Made by a program: the position numbers and the translations under genes. The notes beneath the pieces were generated by a model. It was not told where the DNA came from. It did not search any database and worked only from the letters and a program-made list of their open reading frames with translations. Positions 10,926 to 23,418 of a DNA stretch of 64,000 nucleotides are shown in pieces. Positions within the stretch are counted from its first letter, which is position 1; each line of letters starts with the position of its first letter. Origin of the DNA: Neodiprion pinetum (taxonomy: Eukaryota; Arthropoda; Insecta; Hymenoptera; Diprionidae). Location: positions 26,612,238 through 26,676,237 of the forward strand of contig NC_060236.1 in the NCBI RefSeq assembly GCF_021155775.2, read 5' to 3'.

Positions 10926-11440
10926 AACCACCTCGGGTTATACCTTGAACAATAATAAATAGTTTCAGTATAAGAACACTTCAAAAATATTGTGTAAGGA
11001 TTAATATAAATAATTAATTAATAGATATGTAATAAATTTCATCAGCGCATTTGCAGCTACTGAATATGTGCTCGCGCGAAAAATGAATTGAAATAATTCA
11101 TTGCAAACGTGACAAGTTTGAAATATTTTAGATGAAATATAATTACAATTGCCATCAAATATTTTAAAAATGTTTTACTCGTCGAGCACAAATCCTCGTC
11201 CTCCTCCTCGTCCACCGCCAACCACGCCAACCACGTCCAACAACCACCGATAACCACCTCGCGTTATACCTTGAACAATAATGAATAGTTTCAGTATAAG
11301 AACACTTCAAAAATATTGTGTAAGGATTATTATACCTAATTAATTAATTAATAATGTAATCAATTTTATTAGCGCATTGACAGCTACTGAATTTGGGCTT
11401 GCGCGAAAAATGAATTGAAATAATTTATGGTAAACATGAA
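10926..11440 (+). repeat. Direct duplication of about 190 bp, offset about 328 bp
   Basis: Sequence 10920-11110 (ataccttgaacaataat, tttcagtataagaacac, agctactgaat, gcgaaaaatgaattgaaata) recurs in the same order and orientation at 11248-11440 with scattered substitutions. The material between the copies includes a second piece of the C-rich tract (11195-11255). Confidence 0.85.
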
Positions 11441-11960
11441 ACAGGAACCCCGGAGCGCTTGTCCTGGAAGTCAAGCTCCACCAGGTAGCGAACCTGGAGC
11501 GCAGGAACCACGGAGCGCTTGTCCTGGAAGTCACGTTTCACCAGGTAGCGTACCTTGAGCGCAAAAACCACGGAGCGCCTGTTCTGGAAGTCAAGCTTCA
11601 CCAGGTGCGTACCTGGAGCGCAGGAACCACGGAGCGCTTGTCCTGGAAGTCAAGCTCCACCAAGTAGCAAACCTGGAGCGCAGGAACCACGGAGCGCTTG
11701 TCCTGGAAGTCACGTTTCATCAGGTAGCGTACCTTGAGCGCAAAAACCACGGAGCGCCTGTTCTGGAAGTCAATCTTCACCAGATGCGTACCTGGAGCGC
11801 AGGAACCACGGAGCGCCTGTTCTGGAAGACAAGCTTCACCAGGTAGTGGACCTGCAGCGCAGAAACTACGGAGCGCTTGTCCCTGAAGTCGAGTTGCAGC
11901 AGGAAACGGACCCGGAGCGCAGGATCCAGGAGGTAGAGAACCCGGTACTCGAAATCTGCG
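11441..11960 (+). repeat. 60-bp minisatellite, about 8 units
   Basis: The unit is about 60 bp and is marked by cggagcgc at 11451, 11511, 11571, 11630, 11690, 11750, 11809 and about 11869, followed by cttgtcctggaagtca. Variants cycle with period three: aagctccacc, acgtttcacc, aagcttcacc. This gives a trimer of about 179 bp present twice. Both strands carry about 60-codon open frames with no family resemblance, which I treat as repeat artefacts. Confidence 0.9.
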
Positions 11961-12695
11961 GAGCGCGATTCTTATCCGTCCGCTCTACTGCGCGGTTGTT
12001 CCCAGACTGAGGAATTCGGCTAGCAGATTTTCAAGCAGATCGATGACGTCAAGAGAAAAAAAAATCTGGGTGACGTCACTTTCTAAACATCCGCACATCC
12101 AAACTTTTGTTTCTAACTTTAATACTATGTGTGATGATATATGGTGTATGATGTATGATAATATGATATGATATGATGTATAATGATTTTGGTTTTCACA
12201 TTTCATATAAGAAATACGCACTTTTATCCTTCCTGCCGATTCCAGACTCAAACGACCAGGCCCTTCGATAGTCAGCCGTTGACTAAAGATATATTCTTCA
12301 GTTAACGGGTCAGCTAATAACGCTGCCGTTCTGCGACAGTTGGATGATAATAAATTTTGCTCGTACCTTTCAAATGTGTGTTAAAATACACTTGAAATTT
12401 TAAGGAGCTTCGTTCTTTCTCTCCCTATCACCTTATTAGGTCTTTAAATCACTACACTGCGTTAAATACAGTCTCATATACGGAGCATCCATTTCATCTC
12501 GATCAAAATTAGCGCATCCGTGATGTATTACAGTTACTCTGAATTTTTTCCCATCCAAACAATTTTCGAAAAACAATTCTGCTCTCTACCCAACGTGGAT
12601 ACGTCACTTTCGACTAGCTAAATTAGCGTTTCGATTCTATGCCTAGGAAAATTCAAGATTAAGAGAACAAATGAAAAGTTGTTGGAATAATTATG
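11961..12695. other. Spacer inside the inverted-repeat element
   Basis: AT-rich sequence with a (tatga)n-like microsatellite at about 12125-12185 (gatatgatatgatatgatg). No coding signal was seen on either strand. Confidence 0.55.
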
Positions 12696-12899
12696 AATAC
12701 TAATGTTATGGATACATCGAGCGCGTGTCGAATAGAACCCCATTTCGAAATGAATAATTTTTCTCTTTTCATATTATAGCCGTATTATTGTAGATAATCT
12801 AGTTTGTCTCCTGGAAAATTATAAAATTTATAGTATGCATCACGTATTAATCCTAAATGTATCATATATATCAATATCGTACATGGACCGCATATACAT
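12696..12899 (-). repeat. Right arm of about 205-bp inverted repeat
   Basis: Reverse-complement partner of 10036-10240, ending in tggaccgcatatacat. The sequence just outside, ggggcattccatgtcaaatt (from 12901), resembles a motif often seen in insect repeats; that resemblance is from memory only. Confidence 0.85.
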
Positions 12900-13684
12900 A
12901 TGGGGCATTCCATGTCAAATTTATTCCGTTTTTCCCTCCCCATTTTTGACTCGTTCCGCGATTTTTTATACGGTTAGACCATCTAAAAAAGGAACTCCTA
13001 AATTTTTTCAAATTTTTTTCGATAACCGTTTTTTTTAAATATTATTCAAACCCATTTCGAAAACGGTCTTTTTTAAAAATCTGAAAAAATTCTGAAAAAT
13101 CTAGTTTCTCATTCCGGTCATACCGACACCCGGGCGATGATGGGCCGATTTTTTCTTCTATGTTTTTTAGCACTTCAAACATTTTCAACAAACGAAACGC
13201 CATCTTGAAACGTTATGAAAAATCTTCAAAAAGTCTCAAAAATCGAGTGTGCGTGATTTCGGAACGCGGTTGCCAGTACTTGCAGTACTGCGAGTATATT
13301 GTAACATCCAACCGGAACGTCCGTATGTTTTATCGACTATTATTATTGCATGTCACTTTTATCAACCAACCATACTCGAAGTACGAGAATCTTATAATCA
13401 TAAGGTATTAAAACAACTGTCTAACTATTCGGAATATCCCTAGATAGAAATAACTATGAAATTCACCTAACCAAGGCTTAAAAACCATGTTACGAGATCT
13501 TCGCACTACAAAGAGCTATAATATTATCATACGTTATTATATATCATTATCATATTAACACCATAATTAAGTAACACCATTGTATTCAATTATTATACAA
13601 CACTCGACAATGCCATTTGCGCATTCGGAGCTGAGAGCTACACTATAAGCAGAGAGAAACTATAAGCAACTTACGCTATACCAT
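12900..13684. other. Intergenic, no gene seen
   Basis: AT-rich with several A/T homopolymer runs (ttttttcaaatttttttcg, 13000-13035). Open frames at 12835-13038 and 13160-13443 lack any domain, splice context or compositional bias of coding DNA. Confidence 0.5.
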
Positions 13685-13815
13685 GGCCGTGTTCGAAAAT
13701 TGACTGACAGTACTGTCAGCAATCTTTTATTTCTTTTGCGCTTCCAAGTTCGTGAATAGCTCTGACTCTGTCCTAGGGAATTTTCAGTACTATCAGTCAA
13801 TTTACGAACACGGCC
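13685..13815. mobile_element. Short inverted-repeat (MITE-like) element, 131 bp
   Basis: The left end ggccgtgttcgaaaattgac is matched by the reverse complement of the right end (ggccgtgttcgtaaattgac); about 30 bp on each side pair with only two or three mismatches. A CAT trinucleotide flanks both ends (13682-13684 and 13816-13818), a possible 3-bp target duplication. The GG terminus with a 3-bp duplication would suit a PIF/Harbinger-type non-autonomous element; this assignment is inference. Confidence 0.75.
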
Positions 13816-14296
13816 CATATAGCCTGAAGTATAGAAGACTGTAAAACCATAGATACACGTATAACCGATATAATGTAAAGATAAATGCATTGCTGCAATA
13901 ACCCATAAAACCAGAGACTACAAAACCTTCAAAACCGTGAGTACCAATTATCCAGCATGAATTATACTTTCCTCCGTAACGCCGTATTGTAGGCAACACG
14001 TGTAGCGTTTCTAAGGCAATGCAGATCTCTAATGTGGAGCCATATAGAGCCCTATTTGGAGAACACATTACGACACTTAACATCGAAAGGATTGAAGATA
14101 AATTAACCCACGGAACGATTCTGTAAGGTGACCAACTAATCAGAATTACAATAAATGTATCAATACACTAACAATCAACCCTTTCAAGTGAACAAAAGCT
14201 TATAACAGATTTGAGGTAAAACGTAAGAAAACACGTCCGTAACTCCTTACAGGTATTGTACGACACCAAGGAATAAACTCAAAGATGTATACGTGG
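13816..14296. other. Intergenic, no gene seen
   Basis: Mixed-composition sequence with no protein-like frame or RNA gene signature that I can support. Confidence 0.45.
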
Positions 14297-15098
14297 CATG
14301 GTCTTACATACAGGTTTTGCAGCTCTGATGGTTGGGGTAGGCTAGGAGTGACTCAGATATTGAATCAATTTTTAGTTTACGGTTTCGGCACTGCGTCGCT
14401 ACTATCCAGTAGGGCTGAGATACAGAACCTCAAATTTCGTTATTTTTGGCCGGTTAGGCTGTAACGCGCTTGCGCCAACAGAGAGAAATTTTTTCTATCT
14501 CTGTCGCTCACAAGTGACACGGGCAGCGGGTTGCCACTCAATGCTAGGGTATGGGAACCTTATTTGATCATTCCGAAAACTTTTAATACCAACTCAAATG
14601 ACGTTAGAAATAAAATCCTCAAGTATTTGTAGATACTTTAAATTTTATACTAGATTTGGTGACAACCCTGTTTTCTAGTAGCGCACTCTACTGATAAATA
14701 AATCAAACAAATCAGACTGCTCACAGTTGAAGTAAAATTAGGTAGCGAGGTAATCGCAAAGTTTGTTGTAGCTAAGCACATGCGACTGGATTTTTGTTGA
14801 TTTTTTTAAGGTTATATAAAAATCACTAGTGTTTTGGTTTATTATTGTTATTATTTGAAGTGTTACCAGCCTTACCACTCGATTAAAATTAAAAATTTTT
14901 CGTTATTATTTTGGTATTGCTATCTTTCGGATGCTCAAATAAGAAAGTGGAGGGAGCAGAAAGTGGCAACCCGCTGGACACGGGTGACCCTACTAGGTTA
15001 CAGCAACCCTTGCGGCCAATCTAAGAATTATAGAAAGCGGACTCAAGAAGTGAGTCACCCCCACCACCAGAGTTGCAAGACATGTATGTAAGACCGTG
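14297..15098. mobile_element. Foldback-like element with imperfect inverted ends
   Basis: Left 14297-14355 (catggtcttacatacaggtt, then gactca) pairs with the reverse complement of right 15049-15098 (cacggtcttacatacatgtc, then tgactca). A second inner pair, agcgggttgccact at 14525-14538, matches 14962-14975 exactly in inverted orientation. No transposase frame was found, so it would be non-autonomous or decayed. Confidence 0.55.
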
Positions 15099-16764
15099 AT
15101 ACGTGGCAACGCCCAGTATCAGGCAACCAACAAACATAAGAACAACGCTCTAATACCTTCCAAGCCGATCTGTATCAATATAAGAATTAATAATTACAGA
15201 AGAGAATTATACGAAAGCACACATGTAAACCTACTCTAAAACTACGAATTATCAAATTGTTAAAGACCCTAAATCTGTTAAGATTGTTATAACACAAACA
15301 CCTAAGAATACTCGCAGCAGCGCAATCCTAATAATATTAAGCAAATAGCAACTATGTCCGAATATATTAATATATTACCAATCTACGCTGCAATTCATCA
15401 TATCCAGATTATTCTCAAAAGGTAAGCCAATTAATTAAATCTTTCATCCAACAATTACTCCTTCCACGGTTCGTTCGATTGGAGCGATAGAATGACCGTT
15501 GTCCGGTGTATTTCTATACTTTATCGGTAATTGGTGACCCAAACTACTGAGAGTCTAGCTGCAGCTGTGTGAACGATTCCAGTGTCTAGCATGTGGAAAT
15601 TTCCACTAGGTACCGTCGATGTCACAATATTTCGGAATACACCCTATAAACACATGACTCAGTTCAAGATATCCTCCTCGGGCTCAGTTGTCGAGAACGT
15701 AATTGTAACGCACTTCAAAACTGCATTTAGAAACCATGATACTGCAAACCAGGATCAGAAACGATTTGAGTTATAAGGCACGGTACGGAAATTTTATGAG
15801 GAGTAAAATCAAGTGTAACACGGAAACTTGAGGCGTTAAGTAGAAAGAGACAAACATATAGATATCTGTAGGATTGAACGTGCAAAAGAATGAGATGGAA
15901 TACATTACATAGCGTATCCTATACTCGGGGTCTCCTCTTTGTACGATGCTTCGTAGTCTCACTGTTCGAGTTCACTACCTCTGGCTGAGAGCTGAATGAG
16001 TGCGTATGTTTGTACGTGTGTGTTGTGTGCCTGCGTATTACGAAGTTCTGCCGTAACTTACATGCTGCCGCCGAGTACAGGGTATGCATGCTGTATAATA
16101 AATACATATAGTAGCATTTATTATATCGATACAACGTACACAAACAGCAACCAAACCATCAACTTTTAATGTTTTGATTTTAAAGTTTTCTTGTACTTCT
16201 ATGCATTGATACGTGTATTTTTATGTACTAAGCTTTTATTGAAGTAATATAAATAATCGGAATAATTACAGATATATGTTTGTTTCTCTTATCATTTTGG
16301 AAAATGCGTTCACTTACCCTCTTTTTCTATTCGATATATATCATAATTATCCTTCGTAAGGAGTAAACTCCAGTCGTGCGTCGGAGCTGACACACACACA
16401 CTTTTTTTTTCATCACAATCATTTTGCTCTTACTTTGTTTACTCATTCGCCAAACTAGCTCGATAGCTATCTGCCAGTGATAAATTTCATAAAGCAATCC
16501 AGTGTCCACTCAGTTAACCTAGTTAAAATGTCGCAATCTTTCTTCCCTTCTGTATAATCGAGGCCTAAATGCGTGTTGTCACAGGCAGTGTTATTGGTTG
16601 ACAAAATCATTCTGTATTTCCATGGATAAACCCTCAGCTGCATGTTGACTCTCCACCATCTCTACCAAACAGTTTAAAACAGTAAGGCTATCAATTTTTT
16701 TCAGGTTACAACTGTCAACAGTTCTGAATGCGATGAGAAAATTATAACAATTGATGAATCGACG
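15099..16764. other. Intergenic and upstream region of MUS81
   Basis: No gene was recognised. The phrase aattggtgaccc at 15529-15540 resembles the primer-binding region that follows an LTR in some retroelements, but no LTR partner or gag/pol frame is present. A pyrimidine tract with AG just before gttacaactg (about 16705) suggests a 3' splice site ahead of the MUS81 coding exon, so an upstream non-coding exon is likely. Confidence 0.45.
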
Positions 16765-19640
16765 ATGAGCAGCTACTCGGCAAAAATGAAGAGAATTAGA
16801 GCAAAATCGAAATGTCCAAATCCTCTTTTTGAAAAGTGGCTTGAGGAGTGGAAAGAGGATGCAGCATCACAGGGTTCACAGATGCAGTATTGTTTTATAA
16901 AGGCTTTGTCTTCTCTAAGAAAATGTCCGCTACGTTTAGAGACAGGCAGAGATTGTAAAATACTACAGTATTTTGGGGATAAACTATGCATTATGTTGGA
17001 CAAAAAATTGACCGAATACAAAACTAAGGGCTTGTGTACAGCTGCTAACAGCATAAAGCCAGCCAATCAGTTCCAAGATCCAAATGACTGTGATGTGAAC
17101 AATACTGACGATTATCTAGGACATAGAGCACGGCAAACTCCGAATAAAAGAGAAAAAAAACCCAACGGCGGTGAACCACAACCAGCAAAAAAAACAAGAA
17201 AACTAAAGGACAATAGTGACACAGCTCGGGCTATAGAAAATGTAAGCACAATTATAAGTTATGGTAAAAAAATGTTCCATAGCATTTTGTTACTTGTCAA
17301 ATTTTTTCTGTACGGTTTCATTTTCTCAACATCTTATAATGCGATTTGCCATAAACTTTCAACCCTCAACACTCTCGTGTCTGTTTCAGGGAGTGAAAAC
17401 TAATTCTAAGAACAATTCCTACATACCTGCGTGGAGATCTGGAGGATATGCAATACTGTTAACATTTTATGAAAAGATGCAGAATCCAGATTTCATAGGT
17501 GATAGATAACAAACGACACGCTCATTGTAGAAGCAACCAATTCGAAACTTTTTAAACGAAATTATAATTCCTCTTCATTCAGTATTTATAATCAGTATAA
17601 ACATAAGTTTTCATTTCTGAAAAGTGGACAGTATTTTTTTATTCATTCATTAATTATGCTCATTTAAACTTGTTACAGGATATATGAACAAGGCTGATCT
17701 TCAGGCCGCTGCTCAACGTTACTGTGATAATTCTTTAAGTAAACCAGAACCTGGTAGCTACTATTCCGCGTGGGCCTCTATGACTACTTTAATACAAAAA
17801 GGGCTCGTCATTAAAAGCAGCAACCCTGCAAAGTGAGCTGAGAATAATAAACTGACGAAAATTAATATTGCTAAGAATACCATAAAAATGGCAGGAAAAA
17901 CTACTGCCAATTAGTGTTCAAGTGTATATTTCAACAATATCAATTACGACGTTTATTTCAGATACCGTCTAACAGATGATGGGTACACAGCAGCAGTTCA
18001 GCTGTCCGAAATTGACGAAAACTATCCTGCTTTTAACAACCCGTTTCCATGTTCAAGTGCAGAAAGAAATGGCGATGTTAGGATGTTGTCACCTGCGAAA
18101 AGTTGTAGTTCTGCTAACTCGGAATTGCACAGTCCAGAAGTAAACGAGCCAGTTTACGAGATAAACTCTCGCTCAAATTCTCCAATTGAAATCGAAAATC
18201 GAAGAAATGAAGTTGCGTGCAGCAGTGCTGTAAGCTTGGCTAGGGAATTGGACGTTTATTCTGCGGGTCAGATAAAGGAATCAGCTAATATACTGAATAA
18301 TGGAGAAAAATGTAAACAGGGAAGTGTGAGCTCGAGCTTTGAAACAGTCATTCTTGCACCGAATACTTTTGATGTGATTTTATTAGTTGACGACCGCGAA
18401 ATAGCTGGGTAAATCACAATTGTTGACGAAACATTTATGCATATTTGAGAGTATTCATTTATTTTCATTGTTTCGATTTGTATTTTATTCTAGTGGTAAG
18501 GTGCGACCCAAGGACGACATAACACTCGCAGAGTTAACGAGAGCAGAAGTCAGATTTGAAGTTCGAAATTTAAAACTTGGGGATTTTACTTGGATAGCAA
18601 GATGCAAAAGTTCTGGCTTCGAGCTGATCTTGCCCCATATAGTAGAGAGAAAACGGATGGATGATTTTAGTGGCAGTATTAGGGATGGGAGATATCAAGA
18701 GCAAAAGGTCAGCTGAGTGAAGGACCTGTACGGAAATGATCGATATTAAATTAAAATAGTTTTTTTTTTCTTTTCTTCAGTTTAGATTGAAGAGATCTGG
18801 TATTGATAATATAATTTATCTAGTAGAGAATCATGGCAATAATCAACACTCCCTACTACCTTTGCAAACTCTGTTTCAAGCAGCGACTAACACATTGATT
18901 CAGGACGGATTTGCCGTGAAGTACACTAATAGTCATAAAGACTCAATGTTTTACTTGGCCTCCCTAACACTGATGCTCAATAAAATTTATCAGGTACTAG
19001 AAAATATACGTGCTCATAAGAGACATGTTAATTGACAACAGTGATTGTAAAATTACAAATTTTTATTCCTACTTTCAGAAAAAAACTCTCATCGGGTGTA
19101 ACAAGGACGACCTAACGTCTTCCAATATACTCTCAAACGAAACACGACTTATGTTCTTTAAAGATTTTAACAAAGCAGTCGCCAAAGTGAAGGTGAGTAA
19201 TATACAATTTACGAGAAATATGAAGGTGAAGACAAATTTAATTTAAGTACAACCAAAGATTATTAAGAATTCCAAAACATTACGGAACGTGAAAAACACT
19301 TTTTTACGCATTTTCAAAACAACTGCGAAATCTTTACGAATTACTTACATTCGTGTTTAATTTCAACTAGTAATCCGATCGTAATGTTGCTTACCAGAAT
19401 TTCAAATTGAGCGAAATGTTCATCCGACAATTGGTTCAATTGAGAGGTATGTCTGTCGAGAAAGCTATGGCGATCGTTGAGTTTTATCCAACGCCATTCG
19501 CGCTAAAGAAAGCCTACAACGACGCGGGTTCTAGCGGAGAAAACTTACTAGCTTCAATACTGTTTGGAAGAACCCAACGCCAGCTAGGACCTGTGCTAAG
19601 TAGAACTATGCATCAATTTTACACGAAAAAAAGTTTTTGA
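16765..19640 (+). CDS. MUS81: Crossover junction endonuclease MUS81
   Basis: Structure-specific nuclease that, with an EME1-type partner, cleaves branched DNA (forks, nicked Holliday junctions) in the nucleus. Exons: 16765-17241, 17390-17498, 17679-17832, 17962-18408, 18494-18707, 18781-18993, 19079-19192, 19398-19640; all junctions are GT-AG and in phase, giving 656 aa (human about 551). In order: an N-terminal helix-hairpin-helix-like region (PNPLFEKWLEEWKE), a basic linker, a winged-helix-like part (YIPAWRSGGYAILL; GLVIKSSNPAKYRL), a poorly conserved acidic/serine-rich insert, the XPF-type nuclease with VDDREIAGG (about 389-397), GDFTWIA and VERKRMDD (446-453), and C-terminal HhH (RQLVQLRGMSVEKA). 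The ERKxxDD metal-binding core is intact. The start is the first ATG of an open exon; upstream ATGs give very short frames. It converges with COG3. Confidence 0.95.
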
Positions 19641-20563
19641 AAGACTTGGAATATAAGAGCTGTGGTTGCCTTATGAAAATCTTTACGAAAATCTTTACGT
19701 GTATATACGAAAAGACATTTCAAGACCAATGTTCGATGGTAGTTTCACTTCAGCATTAGTTATATAAAACAATTTTATCATGACAGAACTGTATGGAGAC
19801 TAATTAAAAGACTTTTTTTTATTCTTTTTCCGTTTTACCAATAGAAAATTAAAATTCCATCAAATTTTTATTTTCGAAATACATCTTTAATTTTATTCCC
19901 GTGATGAAACATGATTTAAAAACAAGAAAAATCAATCTTACATTTCTCTCTTCTCTAATTTGTCAAATTATACTGTCTCTTTTTCATTTATCATTTACCC
20001 AAGTCTAGATCACAGTTTATTCACAGTTATGACTGGATCGCCAAACAATCTATTAAGGTTTTATTGTTTATTGATTACTTTTTTCCAGTGCAAAATAGGA
20101 AAACTGTCTTTTGCGATACTTGATTTCATTTAATCAATCTAATACAAATTAAAGATTACCGATATCTATTCTCGTTAAACTTAATGTAGGTTTATTAACG
20201 TTGTTTATGTACATGATTACTATCTTAAGCAGGTGTAAATGTATATACATTATTTATAATATATAATATTCTTACGTTGCATATCATATATTACTATTTA
20301 TAAAAATACTCGATCCTAAATACCTATAACAATCATCACGGCAAATAATTTTAACTCTACGTCAAATTTTATTTTGTGTACATAAATAATTCACATTTCT
20401 AAAATTTATTATTGCAAAATACCTAATTGAATTGCCTATCTTTAAATATGTATACTGAAAATCATTACAGAGGTACCACTGTTACCGTTCATACATTACT
20501 CTCAATATTACTCTTCCCAATTTAACTCAGGGTATCTTAAATTTTTCAATCCATAAACGAACT
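19641..20563. other. Convergent 3' region between MUS81 and COG3
   Basis: AT-rich sequence expected to hold both 3' UTRs. No coding frame was seen. Confidence 0.6.
20405..20410 (-). terminator. Possible COG3 polyadenylation signal
   Basis: tttatt on the + strand is AATAAA on the minus strand, about 155 bp after the COG3 stop codon. Other AT-rich hexamers lie nearby, so the choice is tentative. Confidence 0.4.
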
Positions 20564-23418
20564 TTAAACAGTACTAACCGAAGTTTCCGTATTACCCTTG
20601 ACTCCGCCATCTCCAATTTCTTCTACCTTTTTTACTGCCGTCTCTAATCGCTGTGCTTCATGTTGGGCCAATTTTCCATGTGCAAGGCTGGTCGAGCTCA
20701 GAGTAACGGAAATCTGATCAGGCAAAGGACAAGCAATGAGGAGGAGTTCCTCGGCGGTATAATTATTACTCAGCAATTGCAGCAACTGTGTAAAAGCGGC
20801 AACGATGTTATTCTTGATAGGTCTAAAAAGTATGCACTCGGTTTCTCTGTTGGCCAAGTAAAGCTGCATCGATTGCTGAATATTTGGTAACTTAAATTTA
20901 ATAAGTCTCTGAGTATCCCCAACGGTCTTGGCTATTTCTTGGGCAGAGCCAAAGGGCTGCTGCCTTATTCTACTAGATCCATCGGAATTGACGTACATTT
21001 TCGCTCTCTCCAACAGCTTTATCACTGGCTCAATCAGTAAGTGAGTAGCATGCTGTATCAGACGTTGACAAGTCGATTTGAGCTTAGCGTCAACATGTTT
21101 ACGCGAATCAATAAGCTGCTCCTTCATCTGCGGAGCACCTTCTAGCAGAAATTCCAGCAGAGCGTTATTTGAGAGTGTAAAAAGTCTAGACCTCTTTTCA
21201 AGAAGTCCAAAAGCTGCTGTCTTAACTTTGGAAAAGTCCAAGCTATATTCCTTTATAGTGAAGTCGACCTGAAAAGGGGCGATCTGCTCACGTAGTATCA
21301 GTAAATGCTTAACTTGGAAGAGCTCCGCATCTAGTGGCGTTGACCTGAGATTTATCTTCTGTCTAGCACTCTCTATGCTCTGAACGCAAAGCGATATGGC
21401 TTCCTGACTCAGTGATTGAAAGACTGGCCTATCGACGCACCTGTAAAGCCTGGAGAGACAGACAAGCGTGCGTCTCACTGTCGGATACCACATTCCATGC
21501 AAATCAGCCGGAGAGTTTGCAGCGCTGGACTTCTGATAATGAAGGGGATCCATCATCAAATGATTACGAGAAATCGCTTCAGGTGTTCCACTATCATTCG
21601 ACGATAACGAAATCCGTTTCATTCTGAGCTGGTTAGTTTCCTCACGTATCGACTCTGCAATGTCCTCCATCATCTTGAGTTTCTCCGGATATGCAAGATC
21701 TCCGGCCGACGGGTTGTAATTGAGAACGTCTGATTGTAGATATAGATGAGCCCGGAAGACTAGACGTTCCTGAACGTCGTGAAGAAGCTGCAGGCAGATG
21801 CTGCCGAAGCCTTGAAGAGGCTCAGAGTTGTTCTGTACGTGCTCGTCAAGCATCTCTATTCTAAGGATACAGCAGATCTCAGCAAGTGTTTCAAGATGGT
21901 TGATGTGAATGATGAAAGGTCGGAGCGAATCATACAGAGATGTACAAAGACCTTCCAGGTACACGTTCAATGATGCCGATGTCTTACTGAAGAACTGGTA
22001 GAAGAGACGGTGCTCATCTATTGACGCATGCAACAGCAGTGCACAAGAATGACGCACCAGACTGCAGTGGTCCCCGTTGTACCTGCAATGATCATATTTA
22101 AGAGATGCAAAGATTGAAAAAACAACTTTTCAAGTTCAGAAAAGTTTTGAAAAATAGAAGGTTTTGAAAAAACTGTGATTAAATTTGTGAACCAACAAAG
22201 AGACTATGATATTCTTACCCATTATATAAAAAGTTCCATGGACTCACAGCATACGTAAAATAAACCTTGATCAACTTGGTTCAAGACAGTTGAAACAAAT
22301 TTTGAGATTTTGATAATAACAATGAACTGAACGATGGCAAATAACATCAAGGAAACTTTCGATACGTGAGAATACTTTACTACTATAATAGCGTATCATA
22401 CATCAGAACAAGGTAAGTGTGCTTACCTTTCCTTGACGGAATTGAGAGCCTGAGTGACACCAGGGCCTAAAACCGTTCCTCTATGGCTCAAGTAAGACTG
22501 ATGGCACTCTGTCAACAGCGTCTCATACTCTTGTCTCTTAGAAGACTTGGACTCAATCTGTTCCAGAACACTTTTAATCTTGGGTAGGACAGATTGAAAC
22601 CTGCCGTAAAATAGAGCTAAAGCTGCGTCCGAGTTCTTGGGTTCATTGTCAGTTTCTTTGGGGCTTAAAATGCTTTCAGTGGCATTGGCAAACTGGTTAA
22701 AAACATAGTGTTGTATCAGAGTAATAGCCTTGGACTGGCAATGCCTGTACTTAACAAGGTAAGTGCTGCTCTCTTTAAAGCTATCGTTGTTCTGAACAAA
22801 GTCCATATTGGAGTCGATCTTGTCGAGTAGATCGAAGAAGATTTCACTGTTCACAGAGAGAGTTGGAGCCTCGAGTTTTTCCAGAATCCGATCGACCTCT
22901 TTGAAGTATTTCAAGTGGCGCACTATCTCATCATTGAACGAGTTCAACTTTTGTTGGTCTGATATCAGCTGCTCACTGGCCTCGTGTAGCAATGTCGTCC
23001 TGGAGGATACAGCTGTATATTGCTTGGACAAAGTGGCAAAGTCTTGCAGCGCATTTTCTATCTCTACGCACAGTTGATGACACTCGTTTCGACGCGATTT
23101 CAGCTGGTCTAAGTAAGCTGTGTACTTCAGGTCCGCAACAGACATAAATCGCTTCTCCAAGGCGGTATAGTTTTGGAGTAACTCTTGATACGTCTCGATC
23201 TTCTCCGAATAGCACATCTCCTTCTCCTCTTTTTTTTCTTCATTATCATCCTTCGACTTCCTATGAGGTGCTGTGACGTTGCTCGGACGATCCGCTGGTA
23301 GCATTTCATCCTGCAATACAGACAGACACTTTTTTTGACTCGGTGTCAGAGGAGCGAGTGGATCCTCCGGGTTGTCCCATCGCGTTAGGTTATACGGTGC
23401 GCTTTTTGTTCTTGACAT
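20564..23418 (-). CDS. COG3: Conserved oligomeric Golgi complex subunit 3
   Basis: Subunit of lobe A of the COG tether, which acts in retrograde vesicle traffic within the Golgi. Two coding exons: 22427-23418 and 20564-22082. The junction (donor gtaagc, acceptor ttgcag) joins SVKER to YNGDHCSLVRHSCALLL in phase and gives 836 aa, against about 828 in human. Family-diagnostic stretches are present: coiled-coil N-terminal half with TAVSSRTTLLHEASEQLI and APTLSVNSEIFFDLLDKID, then SASLNVYLEGLCTSLYDSLR, HINHLETLAEICCILR, the block NSPADLHGMWYPTVRRTL, HLLILREQIAPFQVDFTIKE, and NNALLEFLLEGAPQMKEQLI. The start is the first ATG, followed by MSRTKSAPYNLTRWDNPEDP, a plausible N-terminus. Gene order is tail-to-tail with MUS81. 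Confidence 0.97.

Noticed and set aside
15529..15545. LTR retroelement primer-binding site (ttggtgaccc)
   Set aside because: No LTR pair, no gag/pol frame and no convincing terminal TG...CA; kept only as a remark.
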